DNA of 52,070 nucleotides from Lentisphaeria bacterium (GCA_003526375.1 DPDG01000043.1:1-52070); one strand, 5' to 3'; shown: positions 31,357 through 41,184, counted from the first letter of the stretch. A program made the numbers and translations. Notes: generated from the sequence alone by a model not told the origin.

Positions 31357-34176
31357 TTATTGTTTCAGAGCTTCCAGTGCGCGCGCTGCTTTGAGCCGTT
31401 CGGCGCGGATCAGCCGCGGATCAATCGAATAATCGGCAGTGGAGCGTATTACGGATTCCGGAATTTTCAAGGCCTCCCGTGCGGTACTGCGTGCTTCGGG
31501 TGAACCTTTTCCGGCGGCAACGGCACGGGAGAGCAGCGTATAATACCAGTGATCCTCCACGCCGTCACGATAGTTTTCCACACGGATCGAGGGCAGGATG
31601 ATCCGGTTTTCACCGGGAGCGAACAGATTGCCTTCGGAGGTGTCAGCCTGAGCGCAGGTGGTCGGATTCCAGTTTGTATAGGGGCCTTTTCCGATCGGAA
31701 CCTTGTTGTTGCGCCAGTAGGTCGCCGCCCAGTAGAGAAAACCGTTCGGGCGGTATTTTTCGGTCATCATCCCCATGAAAAGGCGTGGTACGGCGGCAGG
31801 GACTTCCAGCATGAAAGTCGGCTCCGGCGGGCGCGGGAAATCACAGAGATACCACCAGACTTTCCGTCCGCTTTTCCGGAATGCTCCGGTTAAATCCGGG
31901 CGTGCCGCAAAACGCGGGGCAATCGGGACCCAGATGTCAACCGCCTTCGCCGCAGGAAGCGACGGATCACCGTAACGCATGGTGGTCATGATCGGGATTT
32001 CCGGATAAGCTTTCTTTATCGCTCCGCAGATTTTTTCCGTTACGGCATTCGGAGTGCCTTCATCGAATCCGTAGATATAGGCTTTGTCGAGGATGCCGAG
32101 TTCTTTGAGTTTCGGCACATGGAGCGCAAGGAATTTGAGATTGTAATCAATTACGCGATCCACTTCCGGATCTGCGGGGTCAATCAGCCATCGGTCACTG
32201 CTGTAGTTTTTGCCGGGTTGATTCAGGTAGGTGAGGGCAAAGCTTTTGAGAATTCCCGCATCGTCAAGACGTTTCAGGTGATGGAAGAAATTATCGCGCT
32301 TCATACCCGGCAATCCCCACCAGTACATCTGATCGTAGGTGATCTTGTATTTCGCGGCAAGGTCAACCATCTGCTTGATCAGGGCGTCGGAAGCCTCATG
32401 ATCTTTTGCCAGACCGTAGAAATTCGTCATGGTCTTGATGTCGAATGAGAAGCTTGTCGGCAGGACCGCACCGTCCGGCAGGGTAAAATTGAACACTTCA
32501 ATTTCCACCGGAAAACGGAACGGGGAGATTCCGTCTCCTGAAACCGTTGCCTGTGCGGTATAATGCCCCGGCGGAGTTCCTTTCGGAGTATGGATACGGA
32601 CCCAGAAAGGGACACTCTCGCCGGGGGCGGCATCAGCCGTTTTCTGTTTTTCCAGGATGAATTCGGGATAAAAACCGGTATGTTCGCGCGGATAAAGCAT
32701 CGGCTGTGTTTTACTGTGCCCGACGACGGCGCATTCCGCTTGCGGAGCTTTCCCGTCAATTGTGCTGAAAGGACCGATTTCAACCTTGATGTTTTTCAAT
32801 GGTTTCTTCCCGGCAATGATTACAGTCTGGAAACTTTCGTATTCATTGGATGCCATTTCAAGTTTTGCTTTTCCGAAATTGAGTTCCGAACCGGGTCCTG
32901 TGAGAAAAACCGAAGTCATGGAATCGGCGGTTCCGACTCCGTAGCCGAGTCCGGTTGCGGCAAGTGCGGCGCGTCTGTTGTACTCGCGCAGTTGAGCCAG
33001 TGCCTCCTGACGGATGTTCCGGGCATCGGCAAGAAAACGGGCGGCGTCATTGTAACGGAACGTGTCGCCTCGAACCGGAGCATAGGCATTGTCCAGTTGC
33101 TTCTGCAGGGCTTCCGCGTGTTTTCTTTCCGCCGTATTCAGGCTTTGACGCTTGAGAATGTCAAGACGTGACTGGGTCTGTTCGCGTATCACTTCGGGGC
33201 GGAATTCGAATTGCAGTTTCCTGATCCTGCTTGCCTGGTCGTTGGCGCTCGGGGAATTCTCCAGGAGAGTGACGCTTTTCATCTGATCAAGCGCCAAGCC
33301 GCTGTTATAGAGTTGCTGACTGCCTCGAATCGGAAAATTTTTACCGGGAGTGCCGATTCCCTGCCACATCGATTTCCCGTTGGCATCGGCGATGGACAGA
33401 CCGAAGTAATTGCCGTAGGGTGACAGCAGTTCGACCTCATATGAGATATGGGTCATGACGCTGATATCGGGTGAGGTGGCTGAAAAAATCAGGTGGCAGC
33501 CCCTGTCGCCTTTGCGATACCGGGGAGAGCGGAACACCAGCGAACCGTCTTCAAGCCGCTTCAACTCGCCTTTGCCTGTTGTCTGAATGGATGCTTTGCG
33601 GAGGTCGAAGACGCGTCCGAGGATGCGTTTCCCGTCCGCTCTTTTTTCCGTTTTTCCCATATTGTCCAGTTCCAGTGTCGTCAGCAGCAGATTGACTGGT
33701 TTCTCCGGTTTGCTCAGGGCAAAATCGACGGAACGGATTTTCGCAAGATCCAGTTGCTTTGCCAATGAGGCAGTCTGGATTTCGCAGTTGCCGGAAAATC
33801 CGGCTTTAAGCGGAAACGTTGTAACCGCATATTTGTTTCCGGTGTCCCGGACCGTGATTTTGAGATTACAGGCGACGGAACCGGTATTACGGACTCCACA
33901 GCGCAATATTCTGTATTTGCGCCAGTCGGAAATTCCGAGCATTCCCGGTTTTGTCGAGAGATAGGGCCATTGAGCATTTCCCGTCGTATAGGCATGAAAT
34001 TTGAGCGGCAGACCGTCGATGCCGTCCACAACCGATCCGGTTTCAACACCCCGTTTTGCCGGCGGCAGACTTTCATTTACGGCAGTTTCCCCGGTGGAGA
34101 AATCAAAGATGCGGACCGGAGCGGCGAAAGCGCTCAACGAGAGAGAAAGCAGGAACAGGTAAAGTGTGTTTTTCAT
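31357..34176 (-). CDS. secreted GH123/DUF4091-like glycoside hydrolase
   Basis: A 939-residue exported protein with signal peptide KNTLYLFLLSLSLSAFAAP. The N-terminal 340 residues are beta-rich and probably carbohydrate-binding. A helical linker (IREQTQSRLDILKRQSLNTA onward) follows. The C-terminal half is DUF4091-like: ASNEYESFQTVIIAGKKPLK leads into a beta-barrel with YIYGFDEGTPNAV near residue 700. The adjacent Asp-Glu there matches the catalytic pair of GH123-type N-acetylgalactosaminidases. The substrate is inferred only at class level. The ATG at 34176 is 17 bp downstream of the pseudopilin-like gene on the same strand, so they form a unit. The ribosome binding site is weak. Confidence 0.8.
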   Translation of the reverse strand: MKNTLYLFLLSLSLSAFAAPVRIFDFSTGETAVNESLPPAKRGVETGSVVDGIDGLPLKFHAYTTGNAQWPYLSTKPGMLGISDWRKYRILRCGVRNTGSVACNLKITVRDTGNKYAVTTFPLKAGFSGNCEIQTASLAKQLDLAKIRSVDFALSKPEKPVNLLLTTLELDNMGKTEKRADGKRILGRVFDLRKASIQTTGKGELKRLEDGSLVFRSPRYRKGDRGCHLIFSATSPDISVMTHISYEVELLSPYGNYFGLSIADANGKSMWQGIGTPGKNFPIRGSQQLYNSGLALDQMKSVTLLENSPSANDQASRIRKLQFEFRPEVIREQTQSRLDILKRQSLNTAERKHAEALQKQLDNAYAPVRGDTFRYNDAARFLADARNIRQEALAQLREYNRRAALAATGLGYGVGTADSMTSVFLTGPGSELNFGKAKLEMASNEYESFQTVIIAGKKPLKNIKVEIGPFSTIDGKAPQAECAVVGHSKTQPMLYPREHTGFYPEFILEKQKTADAAPGESVPFWVRIHTPKGTPPGHYTAQATVSGDGISPFRFPVEIEVFNFTLPDGAVLPTSFSFDIKTMTNFYGLAKDHEASDALIKQMVDLAAKYKITYDQMYWWGLPGMKRDNFFHHLKRLDDAGILKSFALTYLNQPGKNYSSDRWLIDPADPEVDRVIDYNLKFLALHVPKLKELGILDKAYIYGFDEGTPNAVTEKICGAIKKAYPEIPIMTTMRYGDPSLPAAKAVDIWVPIAPRFAARPDLTGAFRKSGRKVWWYLCDFPRPPEPTFMLEVPAAVPRLFMGMMTEKYRPNGFLYWAATYWRNNKVPIGKGPYTNWNPTTCAQADTSEGNLFAPGENRIILPSIRVENYRDGVEDHWYYTLLSRAVAAGKGSPEARSTAREALKIPESVIRSTADYSIDPRLIRAERLKAARALEALKQ

Positions 34177-34193
34177 AATGGCAATGATCCTGA

Positions 34194-34841
34194 TTATGGT
34201 TGTTTGTAGGGGCACCAGAAAGAGGTCCACCATGGACCTGTGGCGGAAGTCAGGCGCACATACTCGGATAAGTCACGGTAGTCCACCGGTGCGGCATGTC
34301 CGTCGGCATAAACGGCATTCGTCCTTTTGGAATGCCGCGCGACTCCGAGCTGTTTTTCGACACTTCCGTTCAGATCGGAGCTTTTGGCGACCCGCTGGCT
34401 TCCGAAAAGAGAGATGTCTTTGCAGCCCCAGTCCATGATAAACATATTTTTCGACGGTGTGTATGCCTGAAGCAGCTTGACCGTATCAATTCCCGTTGCT
34501 GATTTTGGGGAGCTGAAATAAACATCGGCAGCGTAGCATGTCTGATAATACAAGGTGATGAAAGAGGTGTCAAGCGAGGGGCAGTATGCTATTTTCGGAG
34601 GCAGAAGCCCGGTCTTGTTATCCGGAACCTTGATATTCATGTAGGGATAAAAGGCAAACATCCACGGAGTGATGGGCGAACTGTATTCAAAAGAGGCATA
34701 TCCGTTGTTGTCACCGGCATAACTGAGTCCGGCGAGCCCATACTGCTTCAAATTACTGAGACAGGCAATCGAACGTGCTTTTTCCCTTGCCTGATTCAAT
34801 GCCGGAAGAAGCATTCCTGCCAGAATCGCGATGATCGCCAT
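34194..34841 (-). pseudogene. pseudopilin-like protein (H-X9-DG), leader missing
   Basis: A 215-codon frame from the internal ATG at 34841. It begins inside what is normally the pilin-like helix (MAIIAILAGMLLPALNQARE), so the basic leader and FTLIELLVV segment of this family are absent. The rest is intact: CLSNLKQYGLAGLSYAGDN and a C-terminal motif His-X9-Asp-Gly (HSKRTNAVYADG), typical of the large DUF1559-like pseudopilin family of Planctomycetes and Lentisphaerota. The frame stays open further upstream, but there it is the antisense of the neighbouring gene. No ribosome binding site or promoter was seen. The 5' end was lost at the inverted-repeat junction. Confidence 0.7.
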
Positions 34842-34862
34842 TCTGGCAGGAATGCTTCTTCC
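34804..34862. repeat. exact 23-bp inverted repeat joining two pseudopilin genes
   Basis: Positions 34804-34826 are the exact reverse complement of 34840-34862, with a 13-bp near-palindromic spacer. Each arm encodes the same part (ILAGMLLP) of the N-terminal helix of one of the two head-to-head pseudopilin-like genes. Similarity between the two genes continues outward with mismatches. Confidence 0.9.
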
Positions 34863-35463
34863 TGCGTTGAACAAGGCGAGGAATATGGCAAAAGCCGTCA
34901 GTTGCACAAACAACTTGAAACAACTGGCTCTTGGCGCAATGATGTACTGCTCTGACAATAAGGGACATATGCCTTTGATATGGGATCCGGTCATTTCTCC
35001 TGACGCTGTCTGGAACAGAACTTTGAACAAAGAGAAATATATCTCAGAAAAAATCCTTTATTGTCCGGCACTGAAAAGAGCTCCTGTCGGTGAATGGGGG
35101 CTTGACTGGCAGGCAACTTATGGTATCAGCAGAATTATCTTCGGCTGCAACAGCAGCACGACAAATTTTGATGCGCACACCAGAACTTATGCCTCAAGGA
35201 TTGCGTCCACGCCGTTTTTTGCCGATAGCGGCAAAATCAACCACGATGATATGTTTCATTATTTTGATGGTGGTTATTGGAGACCGGGGAATCCCCTCAT
35301 CCGGCTGATGCATAACAAAAGAGCTAATATCGCAATGCTGGATGGTCATGTGGAAGCTGTCGCTTTCTCTCAATTCTATCCGGGACTCAGCAGAACAGGG
35401 CATTTGATTTACCATGTTTTCCCTGAGAGTGCTGTTACTGCACTTTACACGGGACAACCGTAA
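34831..35463 (+). pseudogene. pseudopilin-like protein (H-X9-DG), leader missing
   Basis: A 210-codon frame beginning MIAILAGMLLPALNKARN, again inside the pilin-like helix, without leader or FTLIE. The remainder is intact: CTNNLKQLALGAMMYCSDN and C-terminal His-X9-Asp-Gly (HNKRANIAMLDG). It overlaps the start of the minus-strand paralog by 11 bp, head to head. It lies 15 bp upstream of a large secreted hydrolase-like gene, mirroring the arrangement on the other side. Without its leader it could not be processed as a prepilin. No ribosome binding site was seen ahead of the ATG. Confidence 0.7.
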
Positions 35464-35478
35464 AAGAAAGGACAAATC

Positions 35479-38400
35479 ATGATTTTGAAGAAAATTTGTT
35501 TTATGTTGCTGCTGTTTTGCGGAATTGTCTCGTCTGCCGCGAATCTTGTAAAGAACGGTGATTTTTCCAGTGTGAATGCAGAGGGAAAACCTGAGGGATG
35601 GGGGACACAGTCGTGGGGACCGCCGCTTGGGGATTTTATTTTGGATACACAGAATTTTGCCGGAAAAGCACCCTCTTTACGCATTGACAACAAAAAGGCA
35701 GATTTCCACTCTTTCCTTGCGCAATGGGTGGAGATGGAGTCTGATACGACTTACAGGATCAGCTACTTTATCAAAGGCGAAAATATTAAGGCGGAGGGGC
35801 TGTTTGACGGAGGAGTGGTCTATCTGATGGACAAGGGAAATCCGCTGTTCTCCATGGGAACCGGACTCTACCGTCATGCCCGGGGCACTTTTGGCTGGAG
35901 ACACGTGGAGCATACTTTCAGGACGCAGCGGCTTCAAAGCAGGACTTTGGCTTTACTGCTCGCTCTGCGTGCTGCAACAGGAAGTGTCTGGTTTGATGAT
36001 ATTCAGATTAAGAAAGTGAAGGAAAAGCCGGATGTCTCATTGAGCACCCGCCTTTATCCGGTGGATTATCAGAAAGACTCTTTCTTTCTCTGCAAAGACT
36101 TTCCGGCGGCACTTCTCCTGAATATCAATCTTGACCGCAAGGTCATTCCGGGTAATTTCCTGCAAATGGAGCTGGATCTGCCTGAAATCGTGGAATATCT
36201 TGCTTCCGGAGCTTTGCTTCCTGCGGGAAGGCGAAACGGAAAGCCGGAGTTTGAAAAAGATCAATGCCGGAAAATACAAATTCAGCGCGACGGCAAAAAA
36301 TATACTCGTTGCATCCTGACTTTTGCTCCGGATTTCACTTCCAAATTAAATAAGACGCAAGCGTGGGAAAATTACAACCGCATTTATCTGAAAGCAGTTT
36401 CAGAAGCCGGCAGTTCCGGAAAAATCTACTGGCGGATTCGCAGTAAAGAGCGGGAATTTCCGGAACATTCTTTCACTGTAAACGTGCTTCCGGAATTACA
36501 GCTTCCGGAGAAATCCTGCAACCGTTTTCAGCTTTGCATTTCAAGTCCGTGGAACATGAACATGCTTCCTGAAATCAGTGATGCCTATGTCGGACTCTGG
36601 AGTTCACTGCAGAAACGTCCATGGATTTCGCTTCTGTACCATTTCGGCGCCTATCCTGAGAGCGAACGGAAAAAGATACTTGGTAATTTCAATCACTGCA
36701 TCCACCTGCCGGCTTCGCGCGGAATGCCGTGGATCGGACCGCTTTATCAAGCTGTCACAGAGAATCTGTATCCGGGAAAACTGCCCCCGTCTATCGGCGC
36801 GGATGGCAAACCGATGCCGGCAACAGTCAGCCCGTGGTATCTGATTGAAGATCCGGAGGGGCTGATCTGGGGAAAATTTTTTGACGGTTATGCTGAATCC
36901 ATCAGAAAATCTCCGGAAGTGAAAGCTATTGCAATGGATTATGAGCCGGGCGCACTGACCCATTGTTTCAGCGAAGAGAACCGGGAACGTTTTGCCGCGT
37001 TTGCGAAACTTCCCTCTGTGCCTTTCACGCAGGAGATCATTGCGAAATACCGCGCCGAATGGTTGAAATTCCGGGTGGAACAGCATCGGCTGATCATTCA
37101 AAGACTGTCCAGGGTAATCCGGACAAAACTGCCGGGAATTGAATTCTGGCTCATCAGCGATCCGCTCCAGACGGGAAAACAGCGTGTCGCGGAGTGGTGC
37201 GGTGTGGATGTGAAGGCATCGGACCCGGATATTGATCTGCATCAGGATATGCCGTATTTCACCGGACTTCCTTTTTTCGAGACCATGAAGCTGAATATTT
37301 CCACGCTGGAAAAGCCCTGTTTCCCTTTCATTGACCCCAGCGAGAACATGGCGATGTATTACAGCCGTTATACGCCGGAGACCGTGAAACAGAATATCCT
37401 GATTGTGGCGGCGCTCGGCGGATACGGGATCGGTTTCTGGCCGAACGATATTTTCGACGGGCGTTATCTCGAAGCGATCAAGGAGGGATACCGTGTTGTT
37501 GCCGGGGTTGAGGATTTCTATGCGGAACCGGCTCTGCCGGAAAATTCATTCAAGGCTGTCTGCCGCAATGTGATGGAGTTCGACGCGGTCGGAAGCAACG
37601 GAGAGTCCGTGAAACTGACGATGCCCCAGTTGGATCGCAAAATCCGTGTGCTTCGCCACCGGCGGAACGGGACGGAACTTTTGACCCTGTTCAATTTCTC
37701 GGATACGCTTCCCGCGATTGTGGAGCTGGCGCTGCCTGATGCCGATGGCGATTTTTATTCCGCCGAGGAGCTTGCCGGACGGATGCGGCTTGCCGAAAAC
37801 GGAAAGATTTTCACCGGGGGGCGCGTAAGAGAAGGCTTCCTGCTTGAAATCCCGCCCAATGGAACGGCTGTCGTCAGACTTGCGCGGGAGCGTGAGAGCA
37901 AGGTTGTAAAAGGCGGTTGCGATCAGAAAGACCTGCGTTTGAAGCTGGAAAGGATTGCCGCCCGTTACGCGCAGCAAAGTCAGGTGAAGCCTTACCGGAG
38001 CTCGAACTCCGCTGTCTGCTGGGGGCTTCTGCCGGACAATGATAAAGCAGTTCTGTTTCTGGAGCAGGGAGCTGCCCGGATCGGGATTGCGGCGCTGGAC
38101 GGCGGAGAGATCGTTGCATGGCAGCCGGAGGGTGGTTCCGGCAGCGATGCGCTTTATCATCATGAACGCGGTTTCCTGGGGCGTTTCTCACTGAATTCGC
38201 CGGAACAGGTTGCGGGACCTTATCCATTTGAATTGCAGTCAATTATGGAGAAAAACGGGATTCCTGCGGTGTGTTTTTCCTATACCGTGCCGGATTTTGC
38301 GAATGCATCCGCCGTGAAAAACCCGCTTGCGGGGCTCCGTATTGAAGAAGAAATCGCATTGTCGGAGCATGGCAGGAAAATAATGCAGACTTACCGTTTT

Positions 38401-38829
38401 ATGAATCCGGGGAAGGAGCCGATGCGGTTCTCATTCAAGATCAATAATTTCCCGAAGATCGGCAGTCGTTTCGCAGGAAAGGAGCCTTTGGCTGGGCTGA
38501 CAAGAATATCATGCGGAACTCTTTCCTACGTTCCCGGCGTTCCGAAGAATGAGCGCTTGTTTCTTGCTTCGCCGGATGCCGCTCCCGAATTGCGCAGACA
38601 CCTGGTTTTCGGGCGGATGCCTGTGGAAAAAGTGATTCCCGGACCTGTTACGGTCGAGGCGGGAAAAGGGGTGTGTGAAACATTGCGGATCATTCCGGAT
38701 GGCAGAACCGCCGGTTTTTACTCGTGGGCGAATCTGGAGAGCGGCTATACGGTGGAACCCGTTTCGGAAGTCCTGGAGCTGCCTGCCGGAAAAACCCTTG
38801 TATGGCGTTGTGTTTATCTGCTGAAATAA
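35479..38829 (+). CDS. large secreted protein, putative glycoside hydrolase
   Basis: An 1116-residue exported protein with signal peptide ILKKICFMLLLFCGIVSSAA. It opens with a CBM4/9-type carbohydrate-binding module (NLVKNGDFSSVNAEGKPEGW to TGSVWFDDIQIKKV, residues 22-178). A beta domain follows, then a TIM-barrel-like core (about 350-690) with IAMDYEPGALTHCF near residue 490; its acidic residues are plausible catalytic ones. The C-terminal 400 residues are beta-rich. No standard GH family signature was recognised, so the substrate is open. AAAGGA lies seven bases before the ATG. It follows a pseudopilin-like gene on the same strand and converges with the AraC gene. Confidence 0.75.
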   Translation: MILKKICFMLLLFCGIVSSAANLVKNGDFSSVNAEGKPEGWGTQSWGPPLGDFILDTQNFAGKAPSLRIDNKKADFHSFLAQWVEMESDTTYRISYFIKGENIKAEGLFDGGVVYLMDKGNPLFSMGTGLYRHARGTFGWRHVEHTFRTQRLQSRTLALLLALRAATGSVWFDDIQIKKVKEKPDVSLSTRLYPVDYQKDSFFLCKDFPAALLLNINLDRKVIPGNFLQMELDLPEIVEYLASGALLPAGRRNGKPEFEKDQCRKIQIQRDGKKYTRCILTFAPDFTSKLNKTQAWENYNRIYLKAVSEAGSSGKIYWRIRSKEREFPEHSFTVNVLPELQLPEKSCNRFQLCISSPWNMNMLPEISDAYVGLWSSLQKRPWISLLYHFGAYPESERKKILGNFNHCIHLPASRGMPWIGPLYQAVTENLYPGKLPPSIGADGKPMPATVSPWYLIEDPEGLIWGKFFDGYAESIRKSPEVKAIAMDYEPGALTHCFSEENRERFAAFAKLPSVPFTQEIIAKYRAEWLKFRVEQHRLIIQRLSRVIRTKLPGIEFWLISDPLQTGKQRVAEWCGVDVKASDPDIDLHQDMPYFTGLPFFETMKLNISTLEKPCFPFIDPSENMAMYYSRYTPETVKQNILIVAALGGYGIGFWPNDIFDGRYLEAIKEGYRVVAGVEDFYAEPALPENSFKAVCRNVMEFDAVGSNGESVKLTMPQLDRKIRVLRHRRNGTELLTLFNFSDTLPAIVELALPDADGDFYSAEELAGRMRLAENGKIFTGGRVREGFLLEIPPNGTAVVRLARERESKVVKGGCDQKDLRLKLERIAARYAQQSQVKPYRSSNSAVCWGLLPDNDKAVLFLEQGAARIGIAALDGGEIVAWQPEGGSGSDALYHHERGFLGRFSLNSPEQVAGPYPFELQSIMEKNGIPAVCFSYTVPDFANASAVKNPLAGLRIEEEIALSEHGRKIMQTYRFMNPGKEPMRFSFKINNFPKIGSRFAGKEPLAGLTRISCGTLSYVPGVPKNERLFLASPDAAPELRRHLVFGRMPVEKVIPGPVTVEAGKGVCETLRIIPDGRTAGFYSWANLESGYTVEPVSEVLELPAGKTLVWRCVYLLK

Positions 38830-38870
38830 AAATGAATGCAGGAATAAGCCGGTTGCCGCGGATGCGTTCT

Positions 38871-39740
38871 TCACCTGCTGGTTCCGGCTGAACATCCGGT
38901 GAACTCCCGGCGGTATTCCAGCGGTGAGATCTGATATTTCTCTTTGAACAGACGTGAGAAATAGAACGGGTTGTCGATGCCGGATTCTTCTGCGATGATG
39001 CTGACCGGGTCCGAGGTATGGATCAGCAGCCCTGCGGCTTTCTGAAGACGGTTTTGGAGCAGGAACTGGAGCGGCGGAAGTCCTGCCGCCTCTTTGAACA
39101 GGCGGCGGAAGTGGGTTGGCGTAATATGGCATTCTTCCGCTTCCTTCTCAAAATCCCAGTCGTTTTGCGGATTCAGGCGGATTTCGTCAATCAGCCGTTC
39201 CAGATACGGCATCTGGCACGGCGTCAGTTTCAGGGCTTTTTCTCTGGATTCATGCAGTTGAAGCAGAAGGTCTTCATACAGCAGAACCGCACGCGGGGGG
39301 ACAGGTCCCACCCGGCTTGTCAGCGCAATGATCGAGTGCATATTCTGCAGGAAACGTTCCGGATTCCGTACCGGAATCAGCGGATTTTCCGGATTGAGTT
39401 CCATCAGCCCGCTTTCGATGTACTGCCGGATTCGTTCCCCGTAGGAACAGATGAAATTATGGTGCCTCGGACGGTTGTCGATGGAGCCGTATTCGAAGAA
39501 TGCGCCCGGATGCGTAATGAATGCATACGCTCCTTCCACGCGGAACTCCGGGCCGTCGTCAATCCGCAGACGCAATGCTCCCTGGTAGTTGAACTGAATC
39601 CCGTAATAGAGCGGCACATTGCGGACTGTCGCCCGGTTCTCCGGCATACTTCCCGCAAGACTGAAATGATGACCCGAGAAAAATATCATCTCCGTATTCC
39701 CGATGTTCGTTTTATATAAAAAGCTGTTTGTTTTCTTCAT
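38871..39740 (-). CDS. AraC-family transcriptional regulator
   Basis: A 289-residue regulator. The N-terminal cupin-like sensor (RIDDGPEFRVEGAYAFITHP) is followed by two helix-turn-helix motifs at about 195-285. The second reads SIIAEESGIDNPFYFSRLFK with the usual EKYQISPLEYRRE tail. It is divergent from the sugar operon, starting 78 bp away, and probably activates it, since that operon has a good -10 but no -35 box. The ligand is probably the operon's sugar substrate. The 41-bp gap to the convergent hydrolase gene holds no clear terminator. Confidence 0.93.
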   Translation of the reverse strand: MKKTNSFLYKTNIGNTEMIFFSGHHFSLAGSMPENRATVRNVPLYYGIQFNYQGALRLRIDDGPEFRVEGAYAFITHPGAFFEYGSIDNRPRHHNFICSYGERIRQYIESGLMELNPENPLIPVRNPERFLQNMHSIIALTSRVGPVPPRAVLLYEDLLLQLHESREKALKLTPCQMPYLERLIDEIRLNPQNDWDFEKEAEECHITPTHFRRLFKEAAGLPPLQFLLQNRLQKAAGLLIHTSDPVSIIAEESGIDNPFYFSRLFKEKYQISPLEYRREFTGCSAGTSR

Positions 39741-39746
39741 TCCAAA

Positions 39747-39767
39747 TCCTGAAAACAGGAATATAAT
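39747..39767 (+). promoter_or_regulatory. activator-type promoter of the sugar operon
   Basis: A perfect TATAAT at 39762-39767 follows directly on the palindrome TCCTG-AAAA-CAGGA (39747-39760). The -35 position (39739-39744, ATTCCA) does not match consensus. This is typical of promoters needing an activator, here presumably the AraC-type protein encoded divergently. Confidence 0.55.
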
Positions 39768-39818
39768 GATAGGCAGTTACAATATTCGTTACATGCAAAA
39801 AGTCAAGAGGAGAACAGA

Positions 39819-41180
39819 ATGGAAGCATTGAAAATCGGTTATCTCGCCCTTTCAAAAGCGAGCTGGCGCACTGCGAAAATCGACGCATTGATGGAGGATA
39901 CGGTGAAGAACCTTTCTTTGCTGGAACATGCGGAACTGCATCATCCGGGGAAACTGATCACGGCGGAGGATGAGGCGGAACAGGCTTGTGCGGAACTGCG
40001 AAGCGCAGATATAGATGTTCTTGTGATGCACTTCATCACGTTTCCCGTCGGGGCGCTGATTCCGGCGGTCGGAACACGCATCGGGACTGTTCCCGTAATT
40101 CTTCTGGCGAATCCGGAAGAACCGGGGGAAGGCAAAATGTGGGAACAGAACTCTTTCTGCGGCGCGAATCTCGGCGCTTTTGTCATGAACCGCCTGAAAA
40201 AGCGGTATGTTTTTGTGAAAGCTCTCCCGAAAGAGACTGCGGAGGCATTGAAACAGCCTTTGAGCGTGGTGCGCTGCCTCAGGGAGCTGTGTTCCCTGCG
40301 CATCGGACTGGTCGGGGGGCGGGTTCCGGGATTCTACACCTCCAATTTTGATGAAATGAAACTCCGCCGCGAGCTCGGCGTAACCGTGGAGGTCAGCGAT
40401 ATTGCGGAGGTGATTGATACCGCCGGGAAACTTACGGACGGTCAACTGGAAGAAGCCGGCAGCATTGTAAGGAACTCCGCGGCAAGTGTCTGTGCGGTCA
40501 CGGACGCGGAACTTGAGAAAGCGGCGCGGATGTTCGGTGCTTTCAAGTCGATGGCGAAGAAATACCGTTTGTCCGAGTTCGCGGTCCGCTGCTGGCCGGA
40601 ATTTTCCGATCTCTTTGGAATCGCCCCCTGTGCGGTGCTCGGCATGCTCAGCGACAACGGATATCCGACAAGCTGCGAGGGCGATATTCCCGGCGCGGTC
40701 ACGATGGCGATCCTGAAACTGCTCGCCGGAGGCGGGATTCCGTTTTTTGTCGATTTGATTTCCTATGAGGAAAGCGACAATACAGGTGTGGTCTGGCACT
40801 GCGGCGCGGCTCCGAAATCGCTCTGCCGGAATTTCGAGGAAACGCAGCTGCGGCTGCACATGCGTGTGGACGGAGGCGACAGGAAAGGCGTCACCAACGA
40901 CTTTTCTCTGAAAGCCGGGCGCGTCACTCTCGCAAAACTCGATCAGTCCGTAGACGGGCGCTACCGTATGCTGATCGCTCCGGGAACAGCTCTCGACACG
41001 GAGCCTTATCTGCGCGGAAATCCGCTGCGCATCCGTTTCGACGATCCGGTTCCGGCGCTGATCGATACGATCATGAAAAAGGGGTTCGAACATCATTATG
41101 CAGTAATTCACGCAGATGTGAAGAAAGAGCTCCTGCTGTTCTGCGAATGGATGGACATAGAACCTGTAACGGCGGAGTGA
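39819..41180 (+). CDS. L-fucose/L-arabinose isomerase-family protein
   Basis: A 453-residue protein of the FucI/AraA fold. After the N-terminal Rossmann-like domain, the C-terminal part contains the family's metal-site landmarks: AVRCWPEFSDLFG (Glu near 265), a SCEGDIPGAVTMAILKLLAG segment with acidic residues near 292, and VVWHCGAAPKSL with the histidine near 327. It should interconvert an aldose and a ketose in the cytoplasm. The sequence is shorter and divergent from classical L-fucose isomerase, so the sugar is unknown. AGAGGAG lies six bases before the ATG. It is the first gene of the operon; the next begins four bases after its stop. Confidence 0.82.
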   Translation: MEALKIGYLALSKASWRTAKIDALMEDTVKNLSLLEHAELHHPGKLITAEDEAEQACAELRSADIDVLVMHFITFPVGALIPAVGTRIGTVPVILLANPEEPGEGKMWEQNSFCGANLGAFVMNRLKKRYVFVKALPKETAEALKQPLSVVRCLRELCSLRIGLVGGRVPGFYTSNFDEMKLRRELGVTVEVSDIAEVIDTAGKLTDGQLEEAGSIVRNSAASVCAVTDAELEKAARMFGAFKSMAKKYRLSEFAVRCWPEFSDLFGIAPCAVLGMLSDNGYPTSCEGDIPGAVTMAILKLLAGGGIPFFVDLISYEESDNTGVVWHCGAAPKSLCRNFEETQLRLHMRVDGGDRKGVTNDFSLKAGRVTLAKLDQSVDGRYRMLIAPGTALDTEPYLRGNPLRIRFDDPVPALIDTIMKKGFEHHYAVIHADVKKELLLFCEWMDIEPVTAE

Positions 41181-41184
41181 TGCA

